Source of the DNA: Macrothele yani
Taxonomy: Eukaryota > Arthropoda > Arachnida > Araneae > Macrothelidae
Reading direction: 5' to 3'
Length of the DNA: 64,000 nt
Assembly (NCBI GenBank): GCA_039090855.1
Contig: CM077007.1
Coordinates: 19,331,515-19,395,514, forward strand
Shown here: piece by piece, positions 53,740-64,000 of the stretch
Numbering within the stretch: the stretch's first letter is position 1
Layout of the letters: each line of letters begins with the position of its first letter
The notes under the pieces: generated by a model
Told to the model about the DNA's origin: nothing
Seen by the model: the letters and a program-made list of their open reading frames with translations, nothing else
Database searches by the model: none
Program-made: the position numbers and the translations under genes

Positions 53740-55480
53740 AGTATGTTACGAAGATCAACAAATGGCGCACAAAAAGTTTCTCATAGCAGAAGGAAGGTAT
53801 CCGATTCTCAAGTTGAACAGTTAAAAGAAGAAATGTAGAAGGAAATATGATGTAACTCTACGCTTTCTAGCGGAAGGACTTCGCATAACGGGGAAGTTGA
53901 AAATAGGCGAAAAATATTCTTCACGAAAAAGCTATGTTAACGAAAAAGAACTTTTCAAATATGTCTCCCGGAAGCAAAGACAAAGGTATTATTACCTTTG
54001 CGCCCCTAGTGGAAAATCTGTGCATTATTTAAAGAGAACAATGCTCTACATCTATTGTAGCAAATAGCCTACAGTGAAAATGAAATTTCTCGATAGGGTT
54101 TTTAGGAGCGGAGATACAGTTGCAAACAGAAGTACACAAACACCACCTAGCGACAGAATTCTGATCTACAAAACTCCTGAACTACTAACCTAAAGTGTTC
54201 TATAAAGTTAATGGCATTAAGCGTTGAATTTTTTTTTTTTAAATCATACATTTAGAAGCAGAGATATTAAGAAAAACAGATCAAACATTGGCGCCCCTAG
54301 CAGAGAAATTTTGCATTATTGTGGGAAGAAAATATACACAGAGTTTTTCATAGTTGGTGGTATTTGACTGAAAAAGAATTTTTTATAACGGGTTTTTAGT
54401 ACTGTAGATATTGCTGTAAACGGAAACGTGAATTTACGCCGTCTCATGGAAAACTTTTGCGTTAAGAAAAATTTGAAATTATATGGGAAACATATCACAG
54501 CCGAAAAGCTCTCCAACAAAGAAAGAATTTTTCAAATCGGACTCTAGAAGCCGATATATCGACAAAAATACTATATGCATTAACGCCCCCCGGTGGGAAA
54601 ACTACGCACTGTTTTAAGCAGGAGGTATTCTCAAAAGGTTTGCTGAGGTCAGAGGTATTGGTGCGCGAAGGAATTTTTTCTATCGAGTTTTTGGAAGCTT
54701 AGATTTTGCTGCAAATACATCAGAAGCTGAAATAGACACTTACCACCCCTGGTAGCCAAACCATTCTTTATCAAAAAATTAGAAATTATAGACAAAACAT
54801 TTCCCACGAGGAACTGTTTCTGATGCAAGAAGGCCGCCCCGGTGGCGCAGTGGTCTAAGCGTTGGCCTCTGATCATTCGTCCAAAAGGGGTGCGGGTTCG
54901 AATACCGTGAGGCATGGATGTTGTGTTTGTGGTACGGCACTGGCTCTCTCCCTTCCCTGGAACCAGTGACCCTAAATTAGGGACGGGCGACTGCTTATAG
55001 CCCATTGAGTTGCTCACGGTGGTCGTTAAACTTCCAATCAAAAAAAAAAAAAAAAAGAGATGCAAGAAGAATTTTTTTCAAATCAGAATTTTAGAATCCG
55101 AGATATCGGGGGAAACACAATTTACCTTTACGTCCCCTAGCGGAAAAGTGTGCATTACTTTATAAAAGAAACTGTGTCTAAATTAGTCTTCGTTGTAAAT
55201 GGCATCGAAAGGAAGAATTTTTTCAATCGGATGTTTAAAAGCAAATATATGGAATAAAATGCATTTTGAATTCGATATCATCTGCAATTACGCCCTTAAG
55301 CGGCGAAGTTGTGCATCGGGGAAAAAACAAAAACGGAGTGCAAGGATCATCATTCTCACATTTCAAGCTTCCAAATTCAAAGACAATTTTTCAAATCGGA
55401 TTAATAGTTGCAGAGATATAGTCTCCACAGACGGAGGGACAGATGGCCGGACAAATCGATAACATAAGCACGATCTTTTT
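53740..55480 (+). repeat. Sat-B tandem array
   Basis: Seven to nine degenerate units of about 145-160 bp, each with a landmark like GCGCCCCTAGCGGAAAA(N) then TTGCATTATT (near 53998, 54140, 54289, 54437, 54582, 54742, 55128, 55290). Most units contain an AATTTTTT...ATCGG...TTTAGAAGC...GAGATAT segment. The array ends in GTTGCAGAGATATAGTCTCC and a GACGGAGGGACAGATGG cap. A SINE1 interrupts it at 54833. Confidence 0.75.
54833..55058 (+). mobile_element. SINE1, young copy in Sat-B
   Basis: Full length with poly-A. A perfect 11-bp duplication GATGCAAGAAG (54822-54832 and 55059-55069). Confidence 0.93.
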
Positions 55481-55517
55481 CAGAAAAGAAATAATAAAAA
55501 AGCTGTGATTCTGTCTT

Positions 55518-55726
55518 TCTTGGAGGTTTAACGCCCACCGTGAGCAACTCAATGGGCTATAAGCAGTCGCCCGTCCCTAATTTAGGGTCACTGGTTCCAG
55601 GGAAGGGAGAGAGCCAGTGCCGTAAGACACACACAACATCCATGCCACACCGGGATTCGAACCCGGACCCCGTTCGGACGAATGATCAGAGGCCATCGCT
55701 TAGACCACTGCGCCACCGGGGCGGCA
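55518..55726 (-). mobile_element. SINE1, young copy
   Basis: Reverse orientation with no poly-A left. A perfect 11-bp duplication GATTCTGTCTT (55507-55517 and 55727-55737). It lies between the Sat-B and Sat-A arrays. Confidence 0.92.
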
Positions 55727-55789
55727 GATTCTGTCTTAATCATAGGCGCCGACTGCTTGAGTGCTGCATAATTTGTAGCAAATTATAAT

Positions 55790-56920
55790 AATAACAAGTT
55801 AGTAAAATCATGCAATGCATTGATTATAATAAGCTTTCCAACATACCAGAAATCGTTACTCAAGTTATCACTCAAGTTATGAGGATAATGGATGTGGAAT
55901 AAATCTCGGTCCTGTGTCCTGACCTTTGACCCCATTTCGATGATATTCAACAGAACCGGTTCAGTATACCTCAAGAATAACATACTAAAGTTTTGTCGCA
56001 ATAGAAGCAGTTTTACGCAAGTTATGAGAATAATGGCTGTGGAATAAATCTTGCTTTTGTGCAATGACCTTTGACCCCATTTCGTTGATATTCAACAGAA
56101 CCGGTTCACTATACCTCAGGAACAACATGATAACGTTTTGTCGCAATCGAAACATTTTTAGGTAAGTTATGATGCACAAGGGCAATGGAATGGTTCCCAC
56201 TCCAGTGTCCTGACCTTTAACCCCATTTCGCCCATTTTCAATAGGGGTTCGTGCCCAGGTGGTTCCCTACCACATACTAAAATTTCATCGAAATCGAACC
56301 ATTTTTACGAAAGTTATGACGCATAAAGGCAATGGAATGGATCCAGCTCCTATGTCCTGACATTTGATCCCATGTCGATGATATTCAACAGAACCAGTTC
56401 AGTATACCTCCGAAATAACATGATAAAGTTTTGTCACAATCGAAGCATTTTTACGTAAGTTATGATGCTTATAAGGGCTATGGAACAGGTCCCGCTCCTG
56501 TGTTCTAACCTTTGACCCCATTTTTCCCATTTCCAATAGGATTCGTCCCCAGGCAGGCCCCAACAACATACTAACATTTCATCCAAATCGAAGAATTTTT
56601 ACGTAAGTTATGACGCATAATGGCGATGGAAGTGATTCCGCTCCTATGTCCTGACCTTTGACCCCATTTCGCCCATTTTCAATAGGGTTTGTCCCCAGGT
56701 GGTCCCCTACCACATACTAAAATTTCATCGAAATCGAACCTTTTTTACGTTAGTTATGACGCATAAGTGCAGTGGAATGGATCCCGCTCCTAAGTCCTGA
56801 CCTTTGACCCCATTTCGTTCACTTTCAATAGGGTTCCTTCCCAGGTGGTTACCTACCACATACTAAAATTTCATCGAAATCGAACAATTTTTACGCGAGT
56901 TATCGTGCGAACGGACAAAC
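55790..56920 (+). repeat. Sat-A tandem array, single arm
   Basis: Same leader (AACAAGTTAGTAAAATCATG), unit types and GAGTTATCGTGCGAACGGAC end as 2700-3875. Order differs: a CAACAGAACCAGTTCAG unit (56340-56460) lies between AATAGGGTTCG units, so recombination or conversion has mixed the types. No inverted partner is visible in the window. Confidence 0.83.
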
Positions 56921-57299
56921 GCACACAACGCGTGACGTAATGAGGCAGATGGGAATCGCGACCATCTGCTCGGAAGAGTGTGACGTCATTAAACTTTAAT
57001 AGGATCCACACACAACGCGTGACGTAATGAGACAGATGGCGTGACCACGCGCCTACATATCAATCGCGAGATTGTGACGTCATAAGATTTCTAAGCATAG
57101 ATAACATCAATGGGACGACGCCATGACACTAAAAACGTGTTAATTTGGGGTGGTTATTTAACGCACTAAACGAATTTTCCTAAAGTCGAAATCAAGCTAA
57201 ATCGATTTCTAGTACCAGAAAACGGTAGGTTAATGACTTTCATCAAAATCCTTAGAGCTGTTTTCAAACTAAAATTTGCATACATACAAGAATTGCTCC
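56921..57299. repeat. Short direct repeat with CRE-like motifs, then spacer
   Basis: CACACAACGCGTGACGTAAT occurs twice (about 56931 and 57010), with TGACGTCAT sequences nearby (56985, 57069). The rest to 57299 is unassigned. Confidence 0.5.
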
Positions 57300-57523
57300 T
57301 TTTTTTTTTTTTTTTTGATTGGAGGTTTAACGACTACCGCGAGCAACTCAATGGGCTGTAAGCAGTCGCCCGTCCCTATTTTAGGGTCACTGGTTCCAGG
57401 GAAGGGAGAGAACCAGTGCCGTGAGACAAACACAACATCAATGCCTTACGGGATTCGAACCCGGACTCCTTTCGGACGACTGATCAAAAGCCATCGCTTA
57501 GACCACTGCACCACCGGGGCGGC
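57300..57523 (-). mobile_element. SINE1
   Basis: Poly-T, GATTGGAGGTTTAACGACTA, CCCGTCCCTATTTTAGGG, GGGATTCGAACCCGG and CACCACCGGGGCGGC, all in reverse. I could not define a clear duplication. Confidence 0.9.
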
Positions 57524-57603
57524 CCTTAGCTTGGTGAATGTTATCCAAGGTAAATGTAGGCATAGTTTACTTTTAGATTTCCGCCAACAACTTATTGTAT
57601 ATA

Positions 57604-57640
57604 CAGGGTGATCCAAAAGTTTCGTAACCCGAATTTGAAA
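57604..57640 (+). mobile_element. Mariner-like terminus, orphan
   Basis: ACAGGGTGATCCAAAAGTTT preceded by TATAT resembles a mariner terminal repeat. No partner end or transposase follows. Confidence 0.45.
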
Positions 57641-57894
57641 CTGCATTGGAGTGGCAAATCGATTGCATGGATAATATAAATGTATGTAGCTGCAAAATTT
57701 GTAGCAAATTAAAATGAAGATATGCATTCAAAATATATATTGCATTATCATAGAAGGTACTTCAAGGTATCAAGGTGAAGCTGAGGAATTCATGTAAATA
57801 CTAACTGCTATTGATCAACTTTGCTATATCATAATAAAACGACTAATACTTTGTGTGTTTGTTACTCGCCTTCATATAGAGAGGTGTGCATAAA

Positions 57895-59595
57895 TCCCTG
57901 GGCAACGGCGTAGCGGTAAACGGTAAATATACCCCTGAAAACTGAAAAGCTGAAAAAATGACCCCAGAACAAACGGTTTACTGTAAACTGCCCCACAGAA
58001 ACACTGATGTGTGGCAATGTTCCGGTGTCGCAATTTACCGGCAACCCTGCCACACATCTTTCAGCGCCGCACCGCTGGCGCAGTGGTCTAAGCGATGGCC
58101 TCTGATCATTCGTCCGTAAGGGGTCCGGGTTCGAATCCCGGTGAGGCATGGATGTTGTGCTTGTCTTACGGCACTGGCTCTCTCCCTTCCCTGGAACCAG
58201 TGACCCTAAATTAGGGACGGGCGACTACTTATAGCCCATTGAGTTGCTCACGGTGGTCGTTAAAATTCCAATAAAAAAAAAAAACATCTTTCAGAAACTT
58301 GGCTACAAAAGTTCAAAGGGAGGGGGGGGTCTATTAAATTGCCGTTTCTGGGCCTATATTGAGAACTGAATTGGGAACTCCAAACGAATTTCTCGAAAAC
58401 GTTCGATGTAAGCCAAGCGAGAATTGTACTTTGAAGAAATAAATAGCCGAGGATCCGAGGTACACTTGGTTTGGAGGGGGGGTCTCAACCCCCAACTTCC
58501 GTAATATTAGATTCTGGGGCGCTGCAGTCTAGGCTGTTCCCCTTGAAGCGTCTGCGAGGTCCGTGAGCTTGGGGGGGGATTTCCCAAAGTATTAAAATGG
58601 ACGTAGAGCTGTAAATATTAGAAACATGTTTTACATAATGATTCTGTACACGACCACGAATTTTCAGGAGGGTCGGGTGAATTCACCCTCCCCAAGTTCC
58701 TAAGAACGCAGACAAGTGTTCAAGGTAAGGGATTTGCTCGCAATTTCTATGCTTCATGTTGTGTTTAATGGTAAACTATGTAAACCCTTCCCCCCTACCC
58801 CAGAAATTTGGTGAAGCCTGTGAAAGAGATACGAGGTGCTTGGTTTGGAGGGCTCTCCCCCAACTTCTGTAATTTCATATTCTGGACCTCTAGAGTCGGT
58901 CACTGTATTCTTGATGTTAACCCTTGAATAGCTCTTAGAAAGGGGGGGAGTTACCGCACCCTCCTGAAAATTCGTGGTCGTGTACAGAATCATCATACAA
59001 AGCATGGTACTAATGTTTACAGCCCTACGTCCATTTTAACATTTTGGGGGAAGCCCCCAGCTCATGGACCTCGCGGACACTTCAAGAGGAACTTCCTGGA
59101 TACACTGACAGACTCCAGCGGCCCAGAATATAATATTACGGAAGTTCGGGGTAGAGAACTTCCGTAATATTATATTCTGGGCCGCTAAAAAATATACCCC
59201 CCCCAATTATTTACCTCGGCAATTTATGTTTTCAAATTGAAGTACAATTCTCGCTTGGCTTACATGGAACGTTTTCTCGAAATTCGTTTGGAGTTCCCAA
59301 TTCAGTTCTCAATATAGGCCCAGAAACGGCAATCTTTATAGCCCCCCCCCACCCCTTTGAACTTTTGTAGCCAAGTTGCTGAAAGATGTGTGGCAGGGTT
59401 GCCGGTAAATTGTCACACCGGAACACTGCCACACATCAGTGTTCGTGTGTGGCAGTTTACAGTGAACCGTTTGCTCTGGGGGTATTTTTTCCGGGGGCAT
59501 TTTTTCCTCTTTTCATGCAGTTTTCAGGGGTATTTTCTCCGGGGGTATTTTTTCCCGGGGATATTTTTACCTACATCCCGGCGTAGCGTAGGTTC
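57895..59595. repeat. Foldback-type long inverted repeat, about 1.7 kb
   Basis: Segments of 57895-58800 reappear in reverse order and complement in 58810-59595. Examples are GCCACACATCTTTCAG against CTGAAAGATGTGTGGC (59379), GGCCTATATTGAGAACTGAA against TTCAGTTCTCAATATAGGCC (59301), and GTACACGACCACGAATTTTC against GAAAATTCGTGGTCGTGTAC (58966). G or C runs punctuate both arms. A SINE1 interrupts only the left arm. No transposase. Confidence 0.8.
58065..58283 (+). mobile_element. SINE1 in the left arm of the inverted repeat
   Basis: Full length. An 11-bp duplication ACATCTTTCAG (58054-58064 and 58284-58294). The opposite arm (59379-59389) shows the unoccupied site with a single copy of the word. 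Confidence 0.93.
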
Positions 59596-59685
59596 CCGAC
59601 TAACAGGGGCCAACATATCTGTGTAAAAAATATTGCGATATTAAGGCACATTCCTGTGCGCGACTAAAAGATGTCACGATCTATT

Positions 59686-59901
59686 TTTTTTTTAGATTGG
59701 AGGTTTAACGACCACCGTGAGCAACTCAATGGGCTATAAGCAGTCGCCCGTCCCTAATTTAGGGTCACTGGTTCCAGGGAAGGGAGAGAGCCAGTGCCGT
59801 AAGACAAACAACATCCATGCCTGACCGGGATTCGAACCCAGACCCCTTACGGACGAATGATCAGAGGCCAGTGCCTTAGACCACTGCGCCACCGGGGCGG
59901 C
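59686..59901 (-). mobile_element. SINE1, young copy
   Basis: Reverse orientation with a T-run tail. A perfect 11-bp duplication CACGATCTATT (59675-59685 and 59902-59912). Confidence 0.93.
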
Positions 59902-59959
59902 CACGATCTATTCAAAATCAACGAAAATATTCAAAGTACATTATTTTTCGGGCGGAGGT

Positions 59960-60009
59960 GGGGGGGGTAATTTTTCGCCGAAGGCCCGCAATTTGGCGCT
60001 ACGCCACTG
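59960..60009 (-). mobile_element. Orphan hAT-like terminus
   Basis: A G run followed by GCAATTTGGCGCTACGCCACTG; in reverse it starts CAGTGGCGTAGCGCC. A GGCGTAGCG word also stands at the left edge of the inverted repeat (57909), but no matching 8-bp flanks were found. Confidence 0.4.
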
Positions 60010-61239
60010 CTGTCAGGCTAATCGTTCAAACGTTTACACACAATCTTTCCTCTAATCCGAGTGAAAATATTCTGTTATTTATTGTGACAATTTCACTCAA
60101 AATTGCAACAGCGAAAACACATGATGAAATTAATGTCAGGCTGAATGATTTGCATTCGTGCATACGCAAAAACAGGTTCTCCTTTTCTAAAATGTATTAA
60201 CGTTTGACTTTCCCAGCACTTTTTGGAACGGTTTTCTTACGCAAGTCCCTCCTGATTGCTACAGCAGATCAAAACATTGCCACTCCCCCTCTGCGTTCCA
60301 CATGGGGACATACAATGACGTCATAGATTCCTAGAAGACTTACCATGACATGACATTCATCCGGGACGGTGGCGAACAAAGCCAAAACTGTTTCCCTGTT
60401 CACGGTTCACGAAGTTCAGCAGCATATGTGAGCAAAGGAAACTTCACCATCTCCGCAGAGTGCATAAGAAACGTGCAACGGAGGTTCTTCGCAAAAACAC
60501 TTGCTGCTCACGGCACTCGAACACGAGGGGGAGAGCTGTCACCGTGGATGCGAAGCCAGCAAACTATCCAACCGGTTGGCCTTGGGCCTTCCTTGCACTG
60601 TGCTGTGGCAATCGGCTGTTCCCGGAAGCTTCAGCCAGCCACTGGTATGCCCAGACCGTGACGTCAATCACGACGACTCATCGACATCGCTTCTTGTGGA
60701 AAGGAACACTTGTGGCATCTAACCGAAGCCAAAGAACGTCGAGTGTTATCTGTCCTACGCTGTGCGGGCCACCCAACAGCCTGCTCTCTCTGTTGAATCA
60801 TTAGCCGTATACGGATTCAGCGGCGTTATAAGTACAACAGCATATCTCACGCTGAGAACTTCCACGTAATTGACCTGTTAATGTTCTTACATCAGTGGAA
60901 GCCCAAATACATGAAGGCTTAGGAATCATTTGAATGTCCCACCACTACTTAAAAAAACTTAATTATTGTTTATCTGAAAGAAAAACCTAATCGGCAGAAG
61001 CTTTACCATAATTCTGACTATCGGTTCAGAAGATATAAATAGAATATGTGAGAAGTTATTTCGAATTTAAATATCTGTACAGTTTTTGTAACGTGTCATG
61101 TCTGCATTCGTGTATTTTGTTATTCTACGTGATAAATCGGGGTTACCTATCGAATAAAAAATTACTGCTATTTTATCGAAGTTAATGTCTATGAAAAAAA
61201 TCAGTGTGCGCGCATTAAATCGAAGCCCCCCCCCCCCGG
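60010..61239. other. Unassigned 1.2-kb stretch
   Basis: Overlapping frames at 60350-60804 (up to 114 aa) in three phases have higher GC than the surroundings, but no motif I recognise. They may be an old transposon or host fragment. Nothing else seen. Confidence 0.25.
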
Positions 61240-61704
61240 ATACCTCTAGCGTTGGTCCTCTTCGCGATCGGATAACCGCAGCAACGCGACGAGGCTTGGA
61301 CTCCACGAGCTCTCTGTAGTACTGTCGAGACAGTGCAAGTACTGAAGAGCGTCCCACAATTTCGTAATATTCGCCAGTGGAAGATTTCCGGTATCCTCAT
61401 ACCGGGAATCGGTGTATTAAGAAAAGTTGAACAGCATCCCCAAATGTGTTCGATGGCGTTTCAATCCGGCGAACGAGCGGTCCAAGTCAGGATGTCAAAC
61501 TCCGTGGAATGCTCCTCCAGACATAATCGGGCGTGTGCGGGGGCGCATTGTCGAGTGGAAAGACGTCGCACCCGTATAAGTGGTTGCATGACATGAACGG
61601 GTGCAAATGATCTCCAAGGATAGTTACGTAAGCTCCACTGGTCAGAGCGGTCTGCAGACGTATGAGGTGTCCTAATGCGTACCAGCCGAAAACACCCCAC
61701 ACCC
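61240..61704 (-). pseudogene. Tc1-type transposase C-terminal half
   Basis: Minus-strand frames give VWGVFGWYALGHLIRLQTAL and FMSCNHLYGCDVF, then LDNAPPHTPDYVWRSI (second catalytic Asp). STEFDILTWTARSPD follows, then, after a shift, RQYYRELVESKPRRVAAVIR at the C-terminus. The third-residue region (LNPIEH-like) is lost at the frameshift. The N-terminal half is missing because the element is cut at about 61704 by a CAGGCCCGGCGTTCTCC sequence that looks like a hAT end. Confidence 0.8.
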
Positions 61705-61986
61705 AGGCCCGGCGTTCTCCAAACAGGGCCCCGGGTACAAACAATTTTGGGGCCCCTAAAAATCTGAATAATAAGAGACATAAATAAATTGAACAAAAAA
61801 AAACTATTCGAGGAGACTCGTTCTCAGTTTGGATGTATCCTCCGATAATTTGTTAAGAGCCATGATATATAATTAAACACCATTAAATAAATACTTTAGC
61901 ATACTTTTTTTTACAACTGTGATAATAACAATCAATACATAACAAAAACACACATAGCATAAATACTCGCACACATAAGAACGTAT
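61704..61986. mobile_element. Probable hAT-type end and AT-rich spacer
   Basis: CAGGCCCGGCGTTCTCC and then GGGGCCCCTAAAAATCTG resemble the start of a CAGGGCC-type hAT. No right end was seen. The rest is AT-rich. Confidence 0.35.
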
Positions 61987-63244
61987 TGTGACGATCCCTC
62001 CCTCGCATAATTAATTGGCGAGAAGCGTGGCTAATTAACGGTAATTGGAACTTGATTGGGGGTTTTAATTAACAGAGAGTTATAATTTAAACACTTGCGA
62101 GGGGCGGTGTATTAAGAAAAGATCTGCTGGCACTTGGAATTCAAGTGGCGAGTTGCAGGTGTTTGCCACGAGAACAAAGAGCCCATAAACGGAAATGGGA
62201 CGGGTCGGAGTTTAAAAGCTATTTCCCATGACTCAAAAATGTTTAGACGGCAAAAGCTTTTGAAGCTTTTGTCTGTGCCGCGCGCGAAACAATGGGAAAG
62301 CTCTTGGATTTGAAAAGCGGTATATAATAAATATGTCGCGGTTTCAAGTGGTAGAATTCACCGCTTACCAGCTTTTGGAGACGGGAGTTGTTGTTGAGAG
62401 GGGCAGAATCCGTTTGATAGTCGAGAGAACTAGGCTTTTATTTTCCTCGCCTAGAACAAATGCTTGCCGTCTGCTGCGTGCTCTTGCAATTCTGAGCACA
62501 AGAAGTGAAGCCAGCTAAAAACATAAGCTGAGGAATAACCAGCACCAGATTTGCCAGGGAACTTTCTTCACCTCGCCGGACCATTGATACCTACCGTAAG
62601 GAGCCATTTCAATTGAAATGCAAGAGAAGTAACATAATTACGGAATCTTCTCGCTCATCCAGAGAGGGGGGGGGAGAAACGCCTGACACAGGAACGGAGG
62701 ACCCCCCTGCAGAGATAGAGCGTCTGAAGTAACCGCTAGCCTCTTCGTGTTTAAAGAGGGGAGAAAACTTTTGTGCGTGTGTCTGAGTACGTGCGTTCAG
62801 CGACTAGGGACGAAGTTGTTTTGGCCACAGCAAAGAAAGGGTAGTAATGGAAGTTAAGAACAAACTACCCGCGTGAGATGTTTGTGTTTGTTGGTGTCAT
62901 CAATACTTTGGATACTCGAGGACATATGTAAGTACTTTTTATCAGTATTTTCTTTGCTGTCCATTGTGAACGAACAGACTTTTCGTTAGGACATATTTTC
63001 TGAAACACCGAAGAGGGCCAAAGCTGGCCGGAAGTTATAGCTTTTATTATTAGATGAAGAATCCGGTGTAATTTATGCATATATCTATTAAATCCCTATT
63101 TTAATGTTATACTGTGCCTCCATTGGTTTATTGGTGTACTGTGTCGGCTAATTGGCTAACGAGGTATTGGCGGATCCAGTGATTCGAATCGCAGTCCGGA
63201 ATTAATTTGGCATCCTGATATCTGAAGACCAAAAGGTCGCAACA
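61987..63244 (+). mobile_element. Solo LTR of an LTR retrotransposon, 1258 bp
   Basis: It begins TGTGACGATCCCTCCCTC and ends AAAAGGTCGCAACA (TG...CA termini). A 4-bp duplication GTAT (61983-61986 and 63245-63248) flanks it. A TATA box TATATAATAA is at 62321. No primer-binding site, gag or pol is adjacent, so it is a solo LTR left by recombination. The strand is assumed from TATA-box orientation and TG/CA ends. Gypsy-like is likely from the duplication size, but unproven. Confidence 0.72.
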
Positions 63245-63248
63245 GTAT

Positions 63249-64000
63249 TATTGAAATTTAAAATAAAAATTAAGAAATCATATCAGATATCAAATAATAA
63301 TTAACGTTTATTTAACATTTTGAAATGCATGTCTTTTTTTATTGCCATATCGTTAAAAATATTCTCAAGGGTAATTTATGCGCATCTGAGGAAATTTCCA
63401 CGCACACACACACACACAAAAAGTCGCTTTAACTTTTATGTTAAGTACTTATGTCAAGAGGAACTCGTAAAAATAATGTGCTGTTATTTGTAGTCGGTTC
63501 GTTAGGTTTGCGAGTAAACAGGAACTTTAAAGAGCCCATAGAATTGAGTTTCTAACAATATCAATTGATTCAGTTTGATACAGAGATTTCTGTAAAACAC
63601 GATAGGTAGAAAATGTCTCGATAGTAGAAAATGTGAGACTATTTGTGAACTCGGGTACGAAAGCTCATATACTCTTCTGCAGTTGTTAAAAAACTAAAAC
63701 AAAGTTCGAAAAACATCAATAAAAATGTATCATAGCCAGCCTAAAACGTTTATTATATGTTACCTAATGCTAGTTTTTTTTTTACTGATCCACATGCTGA
63801 AATTTAAAGATATAGATCGAAAAAGGCATCCACATCATCACACCCAATATGATGTTATGATCTCAGTCGTCTCACCAACATGGCGGCGAAGGCTGTGACG
63901 TCAGAATCGTGTCGTTTCGCTGGCTTCATTTTGATCACACGAGGGGAACGACGGACCCTTACTCCATATATTTTAACCTCCTTGGCTCACCCTACGTAAT
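63249..64000. other. Unassigned AT-rich end of window
   Basis: A short (CA)n run lies near 63403-63417. No gene or repeat boundary recognised. Confidence 0.3.

Noticed and set aside
57900..60009. A single hAT spanning the foldback repeat, ending GGCGCTACGCCACTG
   Set aside because: The left edge has only a GGCGTAGCG word, no CAGTG start, and no matching 8-bp flanks.
60350..60804. Cluster of frames up to 114 aa
   Set aside because: Three overlapping phases with no motif or splice structure I could support; left as unassigned.

Overview
This window is non-coding DNA of an animal, almost certainly an arthropod (a chelicerate is plausible, but the sequence does not settle it). It is AT-rich and full of poly-A/T and microsatellite tracts. 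Nearly every recognisable coding trace is a decayed transposase or reverse transcriptase: mariner, Tc1, P/THAP, hAT and RTE. I find no intact host gene, no rRNA, no CRISPR array and no prokaryotic feature. The longest open frames are broken transposon genes.

Layout. 1-2.7 kb: a TTAA-flanked inverted-repeat MITE broken by two tRNA-derived SINEs (family SINE1), then more SINE1 and a dispersed repeat. 2.7-9.4 kb: two inverted arms made of a roughly 145-bp satellite (Sat-A) around an 0.86-kb centre; a P-type (THAP) element with an 8-bp target duplication sits in the right arm. 9.4-18 kb: mariner remnants, a hAT nested in a hAT, divergent SINEs, and a mariner gene split by a hAT. 19-24.2 kb: three Tc1 elements; one holds a SINE2 in its leader, another holds a SINE2 plus a hAT that itself contains the third Tc1. 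24-29.5 kb: dispersed repeats, a Tc1 fragment and an RTE tail. 29.6-33.9 kb: a 3.9-kb hAT-type element inside a second copy of the TTAA MITE, carrying inverted minisatellite blocks, Sat-B and an RTE tail. 34-43.4 kb: a short hAT, SINEs, a full-length mariner with TIRs, a long hairpin and a foldback element with a 68-bp perfect palindrome. 43.7-48.3 kb: a hAT gene remnant and two tandem arrays of a miniature LTR retroelement (TRIM). 48.7-53 kb: an RTE 3' end and a mariner. 53-60 kb: Sat-B and Sat-A arrays, five SINE1 copies and a foldback repeat. 60-64 kb: a Tc1 fragment and a solo LTR.

The strongest candidate for something new is the TRIM at 44394-45407 and 47234-47819. It has 162-163-bp LTRs, a primer-binding site matching the 3' end of tRNA-Lys, a polypurine tract and 4-bp target duplications. 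Every LTR contains a 72-bp tRNA-like sequence with A and B boxes, and its acceptor stem shows a compensatory base-pair change between the two arrays. The closest design I know of is the plant Cassandra TRIM, which carries 5S RNA sequence in its LTRs.

The elements do not form a pathway. They form a layered insertion record whose order can be read from target-site duplications and from paralogous empty sites within the window. All coordinates and repeats were read by eye; no alignment or database search was run.
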